Part shown: positions 16,924 through 25,552 of the stretch, one piece after another
Numbering within the stretch: the stretch's first letter is position 1
Layout of the letters: each line of letters opens with the position of its first letter
The notes under the pieces: generated by a model
Seen by the model: the letters and a program-made list of their open reading frames with translations, nothing else
Database searches by the model: none
What the model was told of the DNA's origin: nothing
Source of the DNA: an uncultured Flavobacterium sp.
GTDB lineage: Bacteria > Bacteroidota > Bacteroidia > Flavobacteriales > Flavobacteriaceae
Direction of reading: 5' to 3'
Assembly: GCA_943912855.1 (NCBI GenBank)
Contig: CALTVC010000017.1
Coordinates: forward strand, 1 to 64,000
Length of the DNA stretch: 64,000 bases
Made by a program: the position numbers and the translations under genes

Positions 16924-18702
16924 ATGAGCGCTATAACCCGTTTATTTGATTTTCCGTATTACCAACTTGAAAAATATAACCTTAGCGAAGCTTTGGTTAC
17001 CAAATATGGTGAAAAGTGGGTAGCTACATCTACCAAGGAATACGTAGACAAAGCCAATGCCATATCACGCGGGTTGTTGCGCCTTGGCATTAAGAAAAAC
17101 GACAAGATTGCCGTAATATCGCACAATAACCGCACCGAATGGAACATATTGGATATAGGCATACTACAAACCGGAGCGCAAAACGTACCAGTATATCCTA
17201 CTATAAGTGAAGAAGATTTTGAGTACATCCTTAATCACTGCGGTGCTACCTACTGCTTTGTATCTAACGAGGATCTGTACCAAAAAATCAGCTCAATAAA
17301 AGACAAAGTGCCCGCCCTTAAAGATATATATACCTTTGAGGATGTAAGTGGTGCCAGGAGCTGGAACGAAATCCTGGAACTGGGTAAAGACACTGCTAAC
17401 CAAGGCGAGGTTGATGCCATTAAAGACACTATTACCACTGAGGATTTGGCTACCATAATATACACATCTGGTACCACAGGCAGACCGAAAGGCGTAATGC
17501 TTTCGCACAAGAACATTGTAAGCAATGTACTTATGAGTGAGGAACGTGTGCCGTTTGAAAAAGGCAAAAGCCGTTCACTGAGCTTCCTGCCGGTATGCCA
17601 CATCTACGAAAGGATGATATTATATATCTACCAATATGTAGGTGTATCCATACATTTTGCCGAAAGCATAGAAAAGGTAAGCGCTAACATTAAGGAGGTT
17701 TCACCCGATGTAATTACCGCAGTACCAAGGCTATTAGAAAAAGTATACGATGCCATTATAGCCAAAGGAAGCGACCTTACCGGCATTAAGCGTAAGCTGT
17801 TCTTCTGGGCAGTGGAAGTTGGACTGGAGTTTGAACCGTACGGGGCTAACGGTCCTTGGTATGGTTTCAAATTATGGCTGGCGCGCAAGCTTATTTTCAG
17901 CAAATGGAAAGCCGGGCTTGGTGGTCGTTTAGGCCTTATGGTTAGCGGTAGTGCTGCCATACAGCCAAGATTGGCACGTGTTTTCGCGGCTGCCGAAATT
18001 CCGGTAATGGAAGGCTACGGCCTTACCGAAACATCGCCGGTTATTGCTGTAAACGATATGCGAAACGGTGGCTTTAAGATAGGTACTGTAGGCAAACCAC
18101 TTATTGGTGTGGAAGTGAAAATTGCCCAGGACGGCGAAATCCTTACCAAGAGCGACAGCGTAATGATGGGCTACTACAACGACCCTGAAAAAACCGCCGA
18201 AGCCATTACCGACGGTTATTTCCATACGGGCGACATAGGTGAGATAGATAAAGATGGCTTCCTGAAAATTACCGATCGTAAAAAGGAGATGTTTAAAACA
18301 TCCGGAGGTAAATACGTAGCGCCACAGCTTATAGAAAATGCCCTGAAACAAAGTCGTTTTATAGAGCAGGTTATGGTTATAGGCGAAGGCGAAAAAATGC
18401 CGGCAGCGTTTGTGCAGCCTGATTTCGCGTTTGTAAAATCATGGGCTTCGCGCAAAGGACTGTCGCTAAACAGCAATGAGGAAATTGCCAACAGCAAAGA
18501 CGTGCACGAACGACTGCAAGAGGAAATAGAAGCCATTAACAAGAAGTTTGGCCACTGGGAGCAGGTGAAAAAATTCGAGATAACTCCGGAGCCATGGAGT
18601 GTGGAAGGCGGCGAAATGACACCTACCCTGAAACTGAAACGAAAGCAGATAAAAGAAAAATATAAAGCCCTGTATGATAAGATATACGGTGGGGATAAAT
18701 AG
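16924..18702 (+). CDS. Long-chain fatty acid--CoA ligase (AMP-binding)
   Basis: 592 aa, full length for the family. It adenylates and thioesterifies fatty acids to CoA, feeding beta-oxidation or lipid synthesis. The P-loop-like motif (TIIYTSGTTGRPKGV) is near residues 178-192, YGLTETSP near 365 and the C-terminal hinge motif GYFHTGDIGEIDKDGFLKITDRKKE near 440. The MarR-type palindrome upstream is shared with the beta-oxidation cluster at 22.5 kb, tying the two units into one regulon. A terminator follows. Confidence 0.93.
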   Translation: MSAITRLFDFPYYQLEKYNLSEALVTKYGEKWVATSTKEYVDKANAISRGLLRLGIKKNDKIAVISHNNRTEWNILDIGILQTGAQNVPVYPTISEEDFEYILNHCGATYCFVSNEDLYQKISSIKDKVPALKDIYTFEDVSGARSWNEILELGKDTANQGEVDAIKDTITTEDLATIIYTSGTTGRPKGVMLSHKNIVSNVLMSEERVPFEKGKSRSLSFLPVCHIYERMILYIYQYVGVSIHFAESIEKVSANIKEVSPDVITAVPRLLEKVYDAIIAKGSDLTGIKRKLFFWAVEVGLEFEPYGANGPWYGFKLWLARKLIFSKWKAGLGGRLGLMVSGSAAIQPRLARVFAAAEIPVMEGYGLTETSPVIAVNDMRNGGFKIGTVGKPLIGVEVKIAQDGEILTKSDSVMMGYYNDPEKTAEAITDGYFHTGDIGEIDKDGFLKITDRKKEMFKTSGGKYVAPQLIENALKQSRFIEQVMVIGEGEKMPAAFVQPDFAFVKSWASRKGLSLNSNEEIANSKDVHERLQEEIEAINKKFGHWEQVKKFEITPEPWSVEGGEMTPTLKLKRKQIKEKYKALYDKIYGGDK

Positions 18703-18710
18703 ATTTTTTA

Positions 18711-18736
18711 AAGCAGCTTTCGGGCTGCTTTTTTTA
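18711..18736 (+). terminator. Terminator of acyl-CoA synthetase gene
   Basis: Stem AAGCAGC/GCTGCTT, loop TTTCGG, then a T-run. Confidence 0.85.
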
Positions 18737-18786
18737 TGGAATAATGTTTAATTTTTTATACACCAACAACCTTTATTTTTTTTATT

Positions 18787-19581
18787 ATGGAACGAAAACG
18801 TATACTATTTGTCGGGCTCGAGGAGCAGGAAGTAAACAACATCAGGCAGCAGCTGGGTTATGAATACCTTACGGTGCACTATGATATGCTGCCAAATGCC
18901 AAACTGGAAAACGGGACACTGTTTGTAGAAAGCGATAGTGTACCGGGCAAATACCTGTCGGTAGACAAAGTGGTTTTCCATGGCATTTTCGAAAAAGATT
19001 ACGACTTCCTAACCCTACTCTCTTTATGGGATGGCCCGTGTCTGCCCAATGCTACCGGCATGATGGATCTGCGTATGCGCATACCCGGGCTTGCCCGCGC
19101 GCTTAAAGTGTCTAAATACGGAGGCATAAAACGCAGCATGGTCATAGGACAACAGGATTGGGAATCAGAAAAAGAAGTCGTGGCAAAATGGGGCATCTGG
19201 CACTGTGGTGAAGACAAGCACAAATTCAGCGGAAGCTGGCAAAGTAATGAAACATCGGTAATTGAAGAGTTCATTGAAGGTGAAGCCGTGCGCATTATGA
19301 TTATAGGCGACCGCTATTGGCAAATCCGGCTTACGGGAGAGGGCTGGCTGAAATCCATACACAACGAGGGCTCATGGGAAATGGACATTGACCCGGAACT
19401 GCTTGCAGACGGCATTGCCATATCCAAACACTTTAAGCTAAGTACCGTAGGTATTGACTATATGATAGGTAACGACGGTAATCGCTACATACTTGAAGTA
19501 AATCATATCCCTAACGTGACGGTATTTCCGTTTATAAACGAAGTGTTTATAGACTACACCACTAAGTGGATACAGGAATAA
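18787..19581 (+). CDS. ATP-grasp domain protein of unknown substrate
   Basis: 264 aa. The C-terminal half shows ATP-grasp features: VIEEFIEGEAVRIMIIGDRYWQ near 158-180, and VGIDYMIGNDGNRYILEVNHIPN near 222-244, where the Glu/Asn metal ligands (LEVN) are kept. The N-terminal half (VVFHGIFEKDYDFLTLLSLW) looks like a pre-ATP-grasp domain. Relatives include RimK/glutathione-synthetase-like ligases, but no peptide or amino-acid partner gene is nearby. Monocistronic with its own terminator. Function not assigned. Confidence 0.75.
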   Translation: MERKRILFVGLEEQEVNNIRQQLGYEYLTVHYDMLPNAKLENGTLFVESDSVPGKYLSVDKVVFHGIFEKDYDFLTLLSLWDGPCLPNATGMMDLRMRIPGLARALKVSKYGGIKRSMVIGQQDWESEKEVVAKWGIWHCGEDKHKFSGSWQSNETSVIEEFIEGEAVRIMIIGDRYWQIRLTGEGWLKSIHNEGSWEMDIDPELLADGIAISKHFKLSTVGIDYMIGNDGNRYILEVNHIPNVTVFPFINEVFIDYTTKWIQE

Positions 19582-19590
19582 ATATATAAG

Positions 19591-19613
19591 ACAGTCTTCG
19601 GGCTGTTTTTTTA
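19591..19613 (+). terminator. Terminator of ATP-grasp gene
   Basis: Short stem ACAGTC/GGCTGT (one G-T pair) closed by a TTCG loop, then a run of seven T. Confidence 0.75.
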
Positions 19614-19649
19614 TTTACATTAGTAACATTACTACAACCAATCATTAAA

Positions 19650-20147
19650 ATGAACCAACTGATTACCATAATCCTACTGTTTGTAAACATATCCGTATAT
19701 TCTCAAAAAACAGATTACGATTTTAAAGATGCATTTAATAAAGATAAAGTAATCATTGACCAGATAGACAATCAATATATTGGCGATGCGTCTCAATTAA
19801 CACAATTTGAATCTTTTTGTAACCTTCACCCTAAACAGATTCTCAGGGAAACAAAAGAAAACTATACAATTACAAAATGGAAAAACAATACAGGCGAAGT
19901 AAAACAGGTTACAAAGGTTTTGCTGAAAATCCCTTATAACGACTTGATTTTCAAAATGAATACTTATAAATTTACACTTAAAAACGGAACGGTATACAAG
20001 TACTTCAGCGTTGACAGCCAAGGGCTAATGCAATATTCCATAGGAACTAAGGAATACCATATCAGCTATGTGTCTATAATATCAGGGTTAGATGAAAAAT
20101 ATTACACCATGCATGAAAGAGCAAATGCATTACTCGATGAAAAATAA
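19650..20147 (+). CDS. Exported protein of unknown function
   Basis: 165 aa. The signal peptide MNQLITIILLFVNISVYSQ is followed by a soluble region with no motif I recognise; the middle (FKMNTYKFTLKNGTVYKYFS) suggests beta strands. Its stop overlaps the start of the following phosphodiester glycosidase gene by 11 bp (ATG at 20137, stop ending 20147), so they are co-transcribed. Confidence 0.75.
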   Translation: MNQLITIILLFVNISVYSQKTDYDFKDAFNKDKVIIDQIDNQYIGDASQLTQFESFCNLHPKQILRETKENYTITKWKNNTGEVKQVTKVLLKIPYNDLIFKMNTYKFTLKNGTVYKYFSVDSQGLMQYSIGTKEYHISYVSIISGLDEKYYTMHERANALLDEK

Positions 20148-20871
20148 GAGCACTAATTATAAATACGCGCTGCTGTGTCTGTCTGCATTAGTCATACTTA
20201 TTACTACTGCGTTTTATCCAACACATAGCCCTGACCAAAAATTTATATCCTTCACCACCAACCCAAAGACCGAAAACATCATCCTATACTATAAAGATGG
20301 TACGGGTAATCATATAGGCACTTTGGGCAACTTAAAAAGCCACGTAGGGAAACAAGGTAAAAGGCTATTGTTTGCCATGAATGGCGGTATGTTTATGGAA
20401 GACTGTTCACCCGTAGGACTGTTCATACAAAACGGGAAAACCCTTCAAAAGCTAAACACCCGCAGTGCCGGTGGTAACTTCTATATGAAGCCAAACGGTG
20501 TGTTCTTCATTACCAATCAAGGCAAAGAAGGCATAAGTACAACAGAAGATTTTAAACCTGATAATGTTAAGTACGCCACCCAGAGTGGCCCGATGCTGGT
20601 TATAAACGGGCAGCTACATCCTGATTTTAAAGAAGGTTCGGCAAATGTAAATATACGCAACGGCGTGGGTATTTTACCTGATGGCAAAGTGCTTTTCGTG
20701 ATAAGTAAAACCGAAGTCAATTTTTATGACTTTGCACAGTTCTTTAAAAATAAAGGATGTAAAAACGCACTGTACCTTGATGGGTTTGTTTCGCGAGCCT
20801 ATGCGCCATCGCAAAACTGGCCACAAACGGATGGGAATTTTGGGGTGATGATAGGGGTAACCAATAAATAG
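20137..20871 (+). CDS. Phosphodiester glycosidase (NAGPA/DUF2233) family protein
   Basis: 244 aa from ATG 20137, chosen because it gives MKNKSTNYKYALLCLSALVI, a membrane anchor or signal. Family motifs are clear: FAMNGGMFMEDCSPVGLF near 78-95, SAGGNFYMKPNGVFF near 110, ATQSGPMLV near 145, RNGVGI near 170 and the closing NALYLDGFVSRAYAP near 208-222. Relatives include the NAGPA uncovering enzyme and bacterial periplasmic phosphodiester glycosidases; the natural substrate here is unknown. It overlaps the preceding gene and lies 3 bp before the next start, so it sits in an operon of exported proteins. Confidence 0.85.
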   Translation: MKNKSTNYKYALLCLSALVILITTAFYPTHSPDQKFISFTTNPKTENIILYYKDGTGNHIGTLGNLKSHVGKQGKRLLFAMNGGMFMEDCSPVGLFIQNGKTLQKLNTRSAGGNFYMKPNGVFFITNQGKEGISTTEDFKPDNVKYATQSGPMLVINGQLHPDFKEGSANVNIRNGVGILPDGKVLFVISKTEVNFYDFAQFFKNKGCKNALYLDGFVSRAYAPSQNWPQTDGNFGVMIGVTNK

Positions 20872-20874
20872 GAA

Positions 20875-21336
20875 ATGAAAATAATAACACTGCTTTTGCT
20901 GCTGCTCTCGTATTCTTCTTTTGCACAACAGAAGGATGAACCGGTTTATATCTATTTAGACAGTGTGAAATATGAAGCAAAAAAGGTTTTCTTTGATATT
21001 AATAACGCCGAGGATGTCCGTATGGAGAAAATAGCGGAAGACTCTGTATATACAACACACAGATACAAAAGCATCTATGTAAAACGCAAGAAGAAAAGCC
21101 CCTTGGCTTCTATAAAAGAAATGGAAGTTAACCTTCGTAAGAACAATAATATCCCTGATAACGAAAAGATACAGGTTGTAATAGATGGGGTTATCTTGCC
21201 CACCACTCAAGATTGTTTTATAGAACAGGATTATATAAAAAAAATACATATCCTGATTTCTGATCCCAAAACAAAGGGAGATCATCTCTACCGCTCCCCC
21301 ACAATCATCATTGAAACCAAAAAGAATCCTAAATAA
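20875..21336 (+). CDS. Exported protein of unknown function
   Basis: 153 aa. The signal peptide MKIITLLLLLLSYSSFAQQ is followed by a lysine-rich domain (YKSIYVKRKKKSPLASIKEM). The segment IQVVIDGVILPTTQDCFIEQDYIKKIHIL resembles the loop after a TonB-plug-like or carboxypeptidase-regulatory fold, but this is weak. It begins 3 bp after the phosphodiester glycosidase stop, so translation is probably coupled. Confidence 0.65.
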   Translation: MKIITLLLLLLSYSSFAQQKDEPVYIYLDSVKYEAKKVFFDINNAEDVRMEKIAEDSVYTTHRYKSIYVKRKKKSPLASIKEMEVNLRKNNNIPDNEKIQVVIDGVILPTTQDCFIEQDYIKKIHILISDPKTKGDHLYRSPTIIIETKKNPK

Positions 21337-21341
21337 TTTTA

Positions 21342-21349
21342 TAGTTTTG
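21342..21349 (+). promoter_or_regulatory. -7 element of lipoprotein gene
   Basis: TAGTTTTG, 25 bp before the ATG at 21375, fits TAnnTTTG. Confidence 0.5.
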
Positions 21350-21374
21350 TGGTGAATATTTTTTACCAACCATT

Positions 21375-22364
21375 ATGAAAAAAATTACCGTACTTCTTGC
21401 TATTTGCGGGATGTTTTTAACTTCCTGCGCACCTAAGAGTGAGATTATCCCACTGGCACAGATAGACAAAACACTCCAGACTACCATAAAACAAAAAAAC
21501 GACAGCCTTATTGAAGGACTAAAAACCAGTAACATCAAAATCTACAGAGCACTAGGCACCGAAGATTTTAACGAACATCTACAGGCACGTGCATTTAATG
21601 TAGCCATGATGTTCAGGCGTTGGTACGTAGATGGCTCGTACAAGGTCTATGATGCTCACTTGGTTAAGAACAGTAAAGACATGGGCGAGCTTAAGTTTTC
21701 TAATGAGAATTTGGGATACAACTACCTGAGTGTAAATAAGGGAGGTGAAACCTATGTTTCCATGCTTAAAATGCTTACGCCAGAACAGGATTACCTGCTT
21801 ATTTGCTGCTACAGTAACACAGGAAACAACCAATGGAAACTGAACAAACTAGAAATGACTCCTATAGGGCGTTACGGACTTACTCCTCTTGAAATGTACC
21901 GAAGTGCTGTGGCATCAGAGAAAAAAGGCAAAGTGTTAGACGCGTATTATATGTCGCGTATGGTACTGGACTGGGCTAAAAGCCTTGAACAGATGAAAAC
22001 GGCCATAAGCTTTACGCAAAAGGAAGATGCCGAAAAGCTTAAGGAGGAAATGAAGGAACAGCTAAACGATAAGTATAAATTCCCTATCGTCATGAAAGGA
22101 CTGTCTGACAAGCCTGTAATAACCGATATTTCTATCAAACTTACAGATAAAGGTGTATTCCCCTGCGTGATTTATGAGTCTACGCTTGGCGATGATGAAA
22201 TGGCTATGGAACGTGAGTATGCACAGCTACGCGAAGTAGCCCCGGAACTATTCCCTGACATGGATTTTGATAAGCAGTATGTTGTGTACCATGTTACCTA
22301 TCATCAAAAGGGGTATTATGGGCGTACTGTAAATGAAAAAGATTATTTCTACAAACGATATTAA
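21375..22364 (+). CDS. Lipoprotein of unknown function
   Basis: 329 aa. The lipoprotein signal MKKITVLLAICGMFLTSC (Cys18) is followed by a mixed alpha/beta protein. Charged helices occur at about 205-235 (EDAEKLKEEMKEQLNDKYKF), and a conserved-looking tail (YVVYHVTYHQKGYYGRTVNEKDYF) ends it. I recognise no family. It has its own promoter and terminator. Confidence 0.75.
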   Translation: MKKITVLLAICGMFLTSCAPKSEIIPLAQIDKTLQTTIKQKNDSLIEGLKTSNIKIYRALGTEDFNEHLQARAFNVAMMFRRWYVDGSYKVYDAHLVKNSKDMGELKFSNENLGYNYLSVNKGGETYVSMLKMLTPEQDYLLICCYSNTGNNQWKLNKLEMTPIGRYGLTPLEMYRSAVASEKKGKVLDAYYMSRMVLDWAKSLEQMKTAISFTQKEDAEKLKEEMKEQLNDKYKFPIVMKGLSDKPVITDISIKLTDKGVFPCVIYESTLGDDEMAMEREYAQLREVAPELFPDMDFDKQYVVYHVTYHQKGYYGRTVNEKDYFYKRY

Positions 22365-22381
22365 ACCGTTACAATAACTTA

Positions 22382-22408
22382 AATCACTCTTAACGGAGTG
22401 ATTTTTTG
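22382..22408 (+). terminator. Terminator of lipoprotein gene
   Basis: Stem AATCACTC/GAGTGATT, 6-nt loop, then T-run. Confidence 0.85.
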
Positions 22409-22512
22409 TTTTATGCCAAATCTAAAAAAATCCTTATATTTACTAAGGCATGCATAGTATATGTGTAATTTTAAACGGGATTTTTTTAAAGAGAGATAAA
22501 AATATTTTTAAT

Positions 22513-22531
22513 TTAATATGCATGCATAATA
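22513..22531. promoter_or_regulatory. Probable MarR auto-operator
   Basis: Perfect 12-bp core TATGCATGCATA (22517-22528) with matching outer positions. It matches the site before the acyl-CoA synthetase and lies 11 bp upstream of the -7 element, covering the -33 position. Confidence 0.6.
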
Positions 22532-22539
22532 TTTTTTTG

Positions 22540-22547
22540 TATATTTG
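22540..22547 (+). promoter_or_regulatory. -7 element of marR-fad operon
   Basis: TATATTTG fits TAnnTTTG, 13 bp before the marR ATG. Confidence 0.6.
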
Positions 22548-22560
22548 AAACACAGGTTCT

Positions 22561-23010
22561 ATGAAAGATAAAACGATTGATTATATACTAAGGGCTACCT
22601 GGCAGGCAGTGTCGCGCATGTATAACGAAGAGGCTTCTAAGTACGGCGCTACCATGTCGGTAGGTTTTGCGTTACTGAGTATAGACAAGGAAAACGGCAT
22701 ACCCAGTACCGCACTTGGTCCGCAAATGGGCATGGAACCCACCAGCCTTACCCGTACGCTAAAAAGTATGGAAGACAAAGGTCTGATAGTACGTAAAAAG
22801 AACCCGGTAGACGGACGTGGCGTACTGATTCACCTTACAAAACTTGGCAAGGAAAAACGCGACCTGAGTAAAGATGTAGTGCTTACGTTTAACGATGTGA
22901 TTAAGCAACACATATCCCAGGAAAAGCTGGATACCTTTATGGAAGTGGCAGAGAAAATAAACGAACTCATAGCCGAACGCCAGATTTATACGCCTGAAGA
23001 TAAAAAATAG
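22561..23010 (+). CDS. MarR family transcriptional regulator
   Basis: 149 aa winged helix-turn-helix regulator. Helix 2-3 of the HTH is at about 45-75 (GPQMGMEPTSLTRTLKSMEDKGLI) and the wing at 75-95 (VRKKNPVDGRGVLIHLT). The dimerization helices form the ends. It is the first gene of the beta-oxidation cluster, and a palindrome shared with the acyl-CoA synthetase lies in its promoter. The simplest reading is a fatty-acid or acyl-CoA-responsive repressor, filling the role FadR plays elsewhere. Confidence 0.9.
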   Translation: MKDKTIDYILRATWQAVSRMYNEEASKYGATMSVGFALLSIDKENGIPSTALGPQMGMEPTSLTRTLKSMEDKGLIVRKKNPVDGRGVLIHLTKLGKEKRDLSKDVVLTFNDVIKQHISQEKLDTFMEVAEKINELIAERQIYTPEDKK

Positions 23011-23074
23011 GTATTGCCCTCGGGCAAACACAACAACAAATAAACTATAAACCACAAACTTCTAACAATAAAGA

Positions 23075-25465
23075 ATGAAACGCACGATTAAAAAGGCGGC
23101 CGTTATAGGCTCCGGCGTTATGGGTAGCGCTATTGCAGCCCATTTTGCCAACATTGGTGTTGAAGTCTTGCTGCTCGATATTCCGCCTAAGGAGCTTACC
23201 GAAGCAGAACAGAAAAAAGGCCTGAGCCTTACGGATAAGGCCGTAAGAAACCGCATAGTGAACGACCATTTGGCCAATTCGCTAAAAAGCAAGCCCTCTC
23301 CTATTTACCACCAGAAATTTGCAAGCCGCATATCTACCGGAAATACCGAAGACGATATGCCTAAACTTGCCGATGTAGACTGGATCATTGAGGTAGTAGT
23401 TGAAAGGCTTGATATTAAACAAAAGGTATTTGAACAAGTAGAAAAATACCGTAAACCGGGTACCCTGATTACCTCTAACACATCGGGTATTCCCATACAA
23501 TTTATGAGCGAGGGGCGCAGCGAAGATTTCCAGAAACACTTCTGCGGCACACACTTCTTTAACCCTCCGCGCTACCTTAAATTATTCGAAATCATTCCCG
23601 GCCCTAAAACCGATCCTGAAGTACTTGCCTTCCTAAACAATTATGGCGAGCAGTACCTGGGTAAAACGTCGGTGGTGGCAAAAGACACTCCTGCGTTTAT
23701 AGGTAACCGTATTGGTATCTATGGCATTATGAGTCTGTTCCACCAGGTTAAGGAGTTGGGACTTACCATAGAGGAAGTAGACAAGCTTACCGGCCCTGTT
23801 ATCGGCAGGCCTAAGTCGGCTACCTTCCGTACCGTAGACGTGGTGGGGCTTGATACCCTGGTACACGTAGCCAACGGTTTATACGAAAACTGCCCTAATG
23901 ACGAACAGCACGAGTTGTTTAAGCTTCCTGATTTCATCAGTAAAATGATGGAAAACAAATGGCTGGGCAGCAAAAGCGGACAGGGTTTCTACAAAAAAGT
24001 CGACAAAGACATCCTGGCGCTCGACCTTGATACGCTCGAGTACCGTGCGCAGAAAAAAGCGTCGTTTGCTACGCTTGAGCTTACCAAAACCATAGATAAG
24101 CCTATCAACCGCTTTAAAGTGTTGGTTGGCGGAAAAGACAAGGCAGGTGAGTTTTACCGTAAAAACTTCGCCGGAACGTTTGCTTATGTAAGCCACCGCG
24201 TACCTGAAATCACAGACGACCTGTATAAGATAGACGACGCCATGAAAGCCGGTTTTGGCTGGGAAAATGGCCCGTTTGAAATATGGGATGCCGTAGGTAT
24301 AGAAAAAGGTATTGAGCTTATTAAAGCCGAAGGCCTTGAAGTAGCCACATGGGTTAATGATATGCTTACAGCGGGCATTACAAGCTTCTATACTATTAAG
24401 GAAGGGGCTACGTATTACTATGACATCGCGTCTAAATCGCACAAAAAAGTGCCGGGGCAGGATGCGTTTATCATACTGAACAATATTCGCGAAAGCAAAA
24501 AAATATGGAGCAACAGCGAGGCCATTATCCAGGATCTGGGCGATGGTATCATTAACCTGGAGTTCCAGAGCAAGATGAATACCATAGGCGGCGGAGTGCT
24601 TCAGGGCATTAACAAAGCCATAGACCTTGCCGAAAAAGAATACGATGGCCTTGTAATAGGCAATCAGGCGGCTAACTTCTCTGTGGGCGCTAACCTGGGC
24701 ATGATCTTTATGATGGCGGTAGAACAGGAATATGATGAGCTGAACATGGCAATCAAAATGTTCCAGGACACCATGATGCGTGTACGTTACTCATCTATCC
24801 CTGTGGTGGTTGCCCCTCACGGCATGACTCTTGGTGGGGGTTGCGAAATGAGCATGCATGCCGATAAGGTGGTGGCTGCTGCCGAAACCTACATTGGACT
24901 TGTGGAATTTGGCGTAGGCGTTATTCCGGGCGGTGGGGGTTCTAAAGAAATGGCGCTACGTGCGTCTGACCTTTGGCACAAAGACGACGTGGAACTGAAC
25001 GTACTGCGCGAATACTTCCTAACCATCGGTACCGCTAAAGTGTCGACTTCGGCTTACGAAGCGTTTGATCTAGGCATCCTCCAAAAAGGCAAAGACGTTG
25101 TGGTGGTAAACAAAGACCGCCAGATAGCCGAAGCCAAGAAACACGCCAAGCTAATCGCCGAAGCGGGTTACACTGCCCCTATCCGCCGTAAGGACGTGAA
25201 GGTACTGGGCAAACAGGCACTGGGTATGTTCCTTGTGGGTACAGACAGTATGGCTTCCGGTAACTACATCAGCGAGCATGATAAGAAGATTGCCAACAAG
25301 CTTGCCTATGTTATGGCAGGTGGTGATTTAAGTGAGGCAACTCTTGTGAATGAGCAATACTTACTTGATATTGAGCGTGAAGCGTTCCTTTCACTTTGTA
25401 GTGAACGCAAGACTTTGGAGCGTATTCAGTTTATGCTGACTAAAGGGAAACCGCTACGTAATTGA
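23075..25465 (+). CDS. 3-hydroxyacyl-CoA dehydrogenase/enoyl-CoA hydratase (FadN-type)
   Basis: 796 aa bifunctional beta-oxidation enzyme. The NAD-binding Rossmann fold starts at residue 8 (VIGSGVMGSAIAAHFAN), HCGTHFFNPPRYLKLFEIIPG is near 150-170, the 3HCDH C-terminal domains follow, and a crotonase domain sits at about 470-720 (GGGCEMSMHADKVVAAAETYIGLVE near 588-610, carrying the oxyanion and Glu motifs). This order (dehydrogenase first, hydratase last) is that of Bacillus FadN, not E. coli FadB. It converts enoyl-CoA to 3-ketoacyl-CoA and is followed by its thiolase. Confidence 0.93.
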   Translation: MKRTIKKAAVIGSGVMGSAIAAHFANIGVEVLLLDIPPKELTEAEQKKGLSLTDKAVRNRIVNDHLANSLKSKPSPIYHQKFASRISTGNTEDDMPKLADVDWIIEVVVERLDIKQKVFEQVEKYRKPGTLITSNTSGIPIQFMSEGRSEDFQKHFCGTHFFNPPRYLKLFEIIPGPKTDPEVLAFLNNYGEQYLGKTSVVAKDTPAFIGNRIGIYGIMSLFHQVKELGLTIEEVDKLTGPVIGRPKSATFRTVDVVGLDTLVHVANGLYENCPNDEQHELFKLPDFISKMMENKWLGSKSGQGFYKKVDKDILALDLDTLEYRAQKKASFATLELTKTIDKPINRFKVLVGGKDKAGEFYRKNFAGTFAYVSHRVPEITDDLYKIDDAMKAGFGWENGPFEIWDAVGIEKGIELIKAEGLEVATWVNDMLTAGITSFYTIKEGATYYYDIASKSHKKVPGQDAFIILNNIRESKKIWSNSEAIIQDLGDGIINLEFQSKMNTIGGGVLQGINKAIDLAEKEYDGLVIGNQAANFSVGANLGMIFMMAVEQEYDELNMAIKMFQDTMMRVRYSSIPVVVAPHGMTLGGGCEMSMHADKVVAAAETYIGLVEFGVGVIPGGGGSKEMALRASDLWHKDDVELNVLREYFLTIGTAKVSTSAYEAFDLGILQKGKDVVVVNKDRQIAEAKKHAKLIAEAGYTAPIRRKDVKVLGKQALGMFLVGTDSMASGNYISEHDKKIANKLAYVMAGGDLSEATLVNEQYLLDIEREAFLSLCSERKTLERIQFMLTKGKPLRN

Positions 25466-25552
25466 TTTATTTTGAATGTTGAATTATAAATTTTAAATGA
25501 CTCAGCGTCAGGTTCAACATAATTCAAAATTTAAAATTCAAAATTTAAAACA
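25466..25552. repeat. AT-rich repeats between the fadN- and fadA-type genes
   Basis: A 14-bp unit ATTCAAAATTTAAA occurs twice in tandem (25522-25549); a near-inverse copy (TTTATTTTGAAT) lies at 25466-25477, and TGAC-TCAGC-GTCA (25498-25510) forms the centre. The spacer can fold back on itself. Confidence 0.5.

Noticed and set aside
22441..22455. GGCATGCATAG as a further MarR site
   Set aside because: Only a GCATGC core is shared; outer arms do not match the palindrome.
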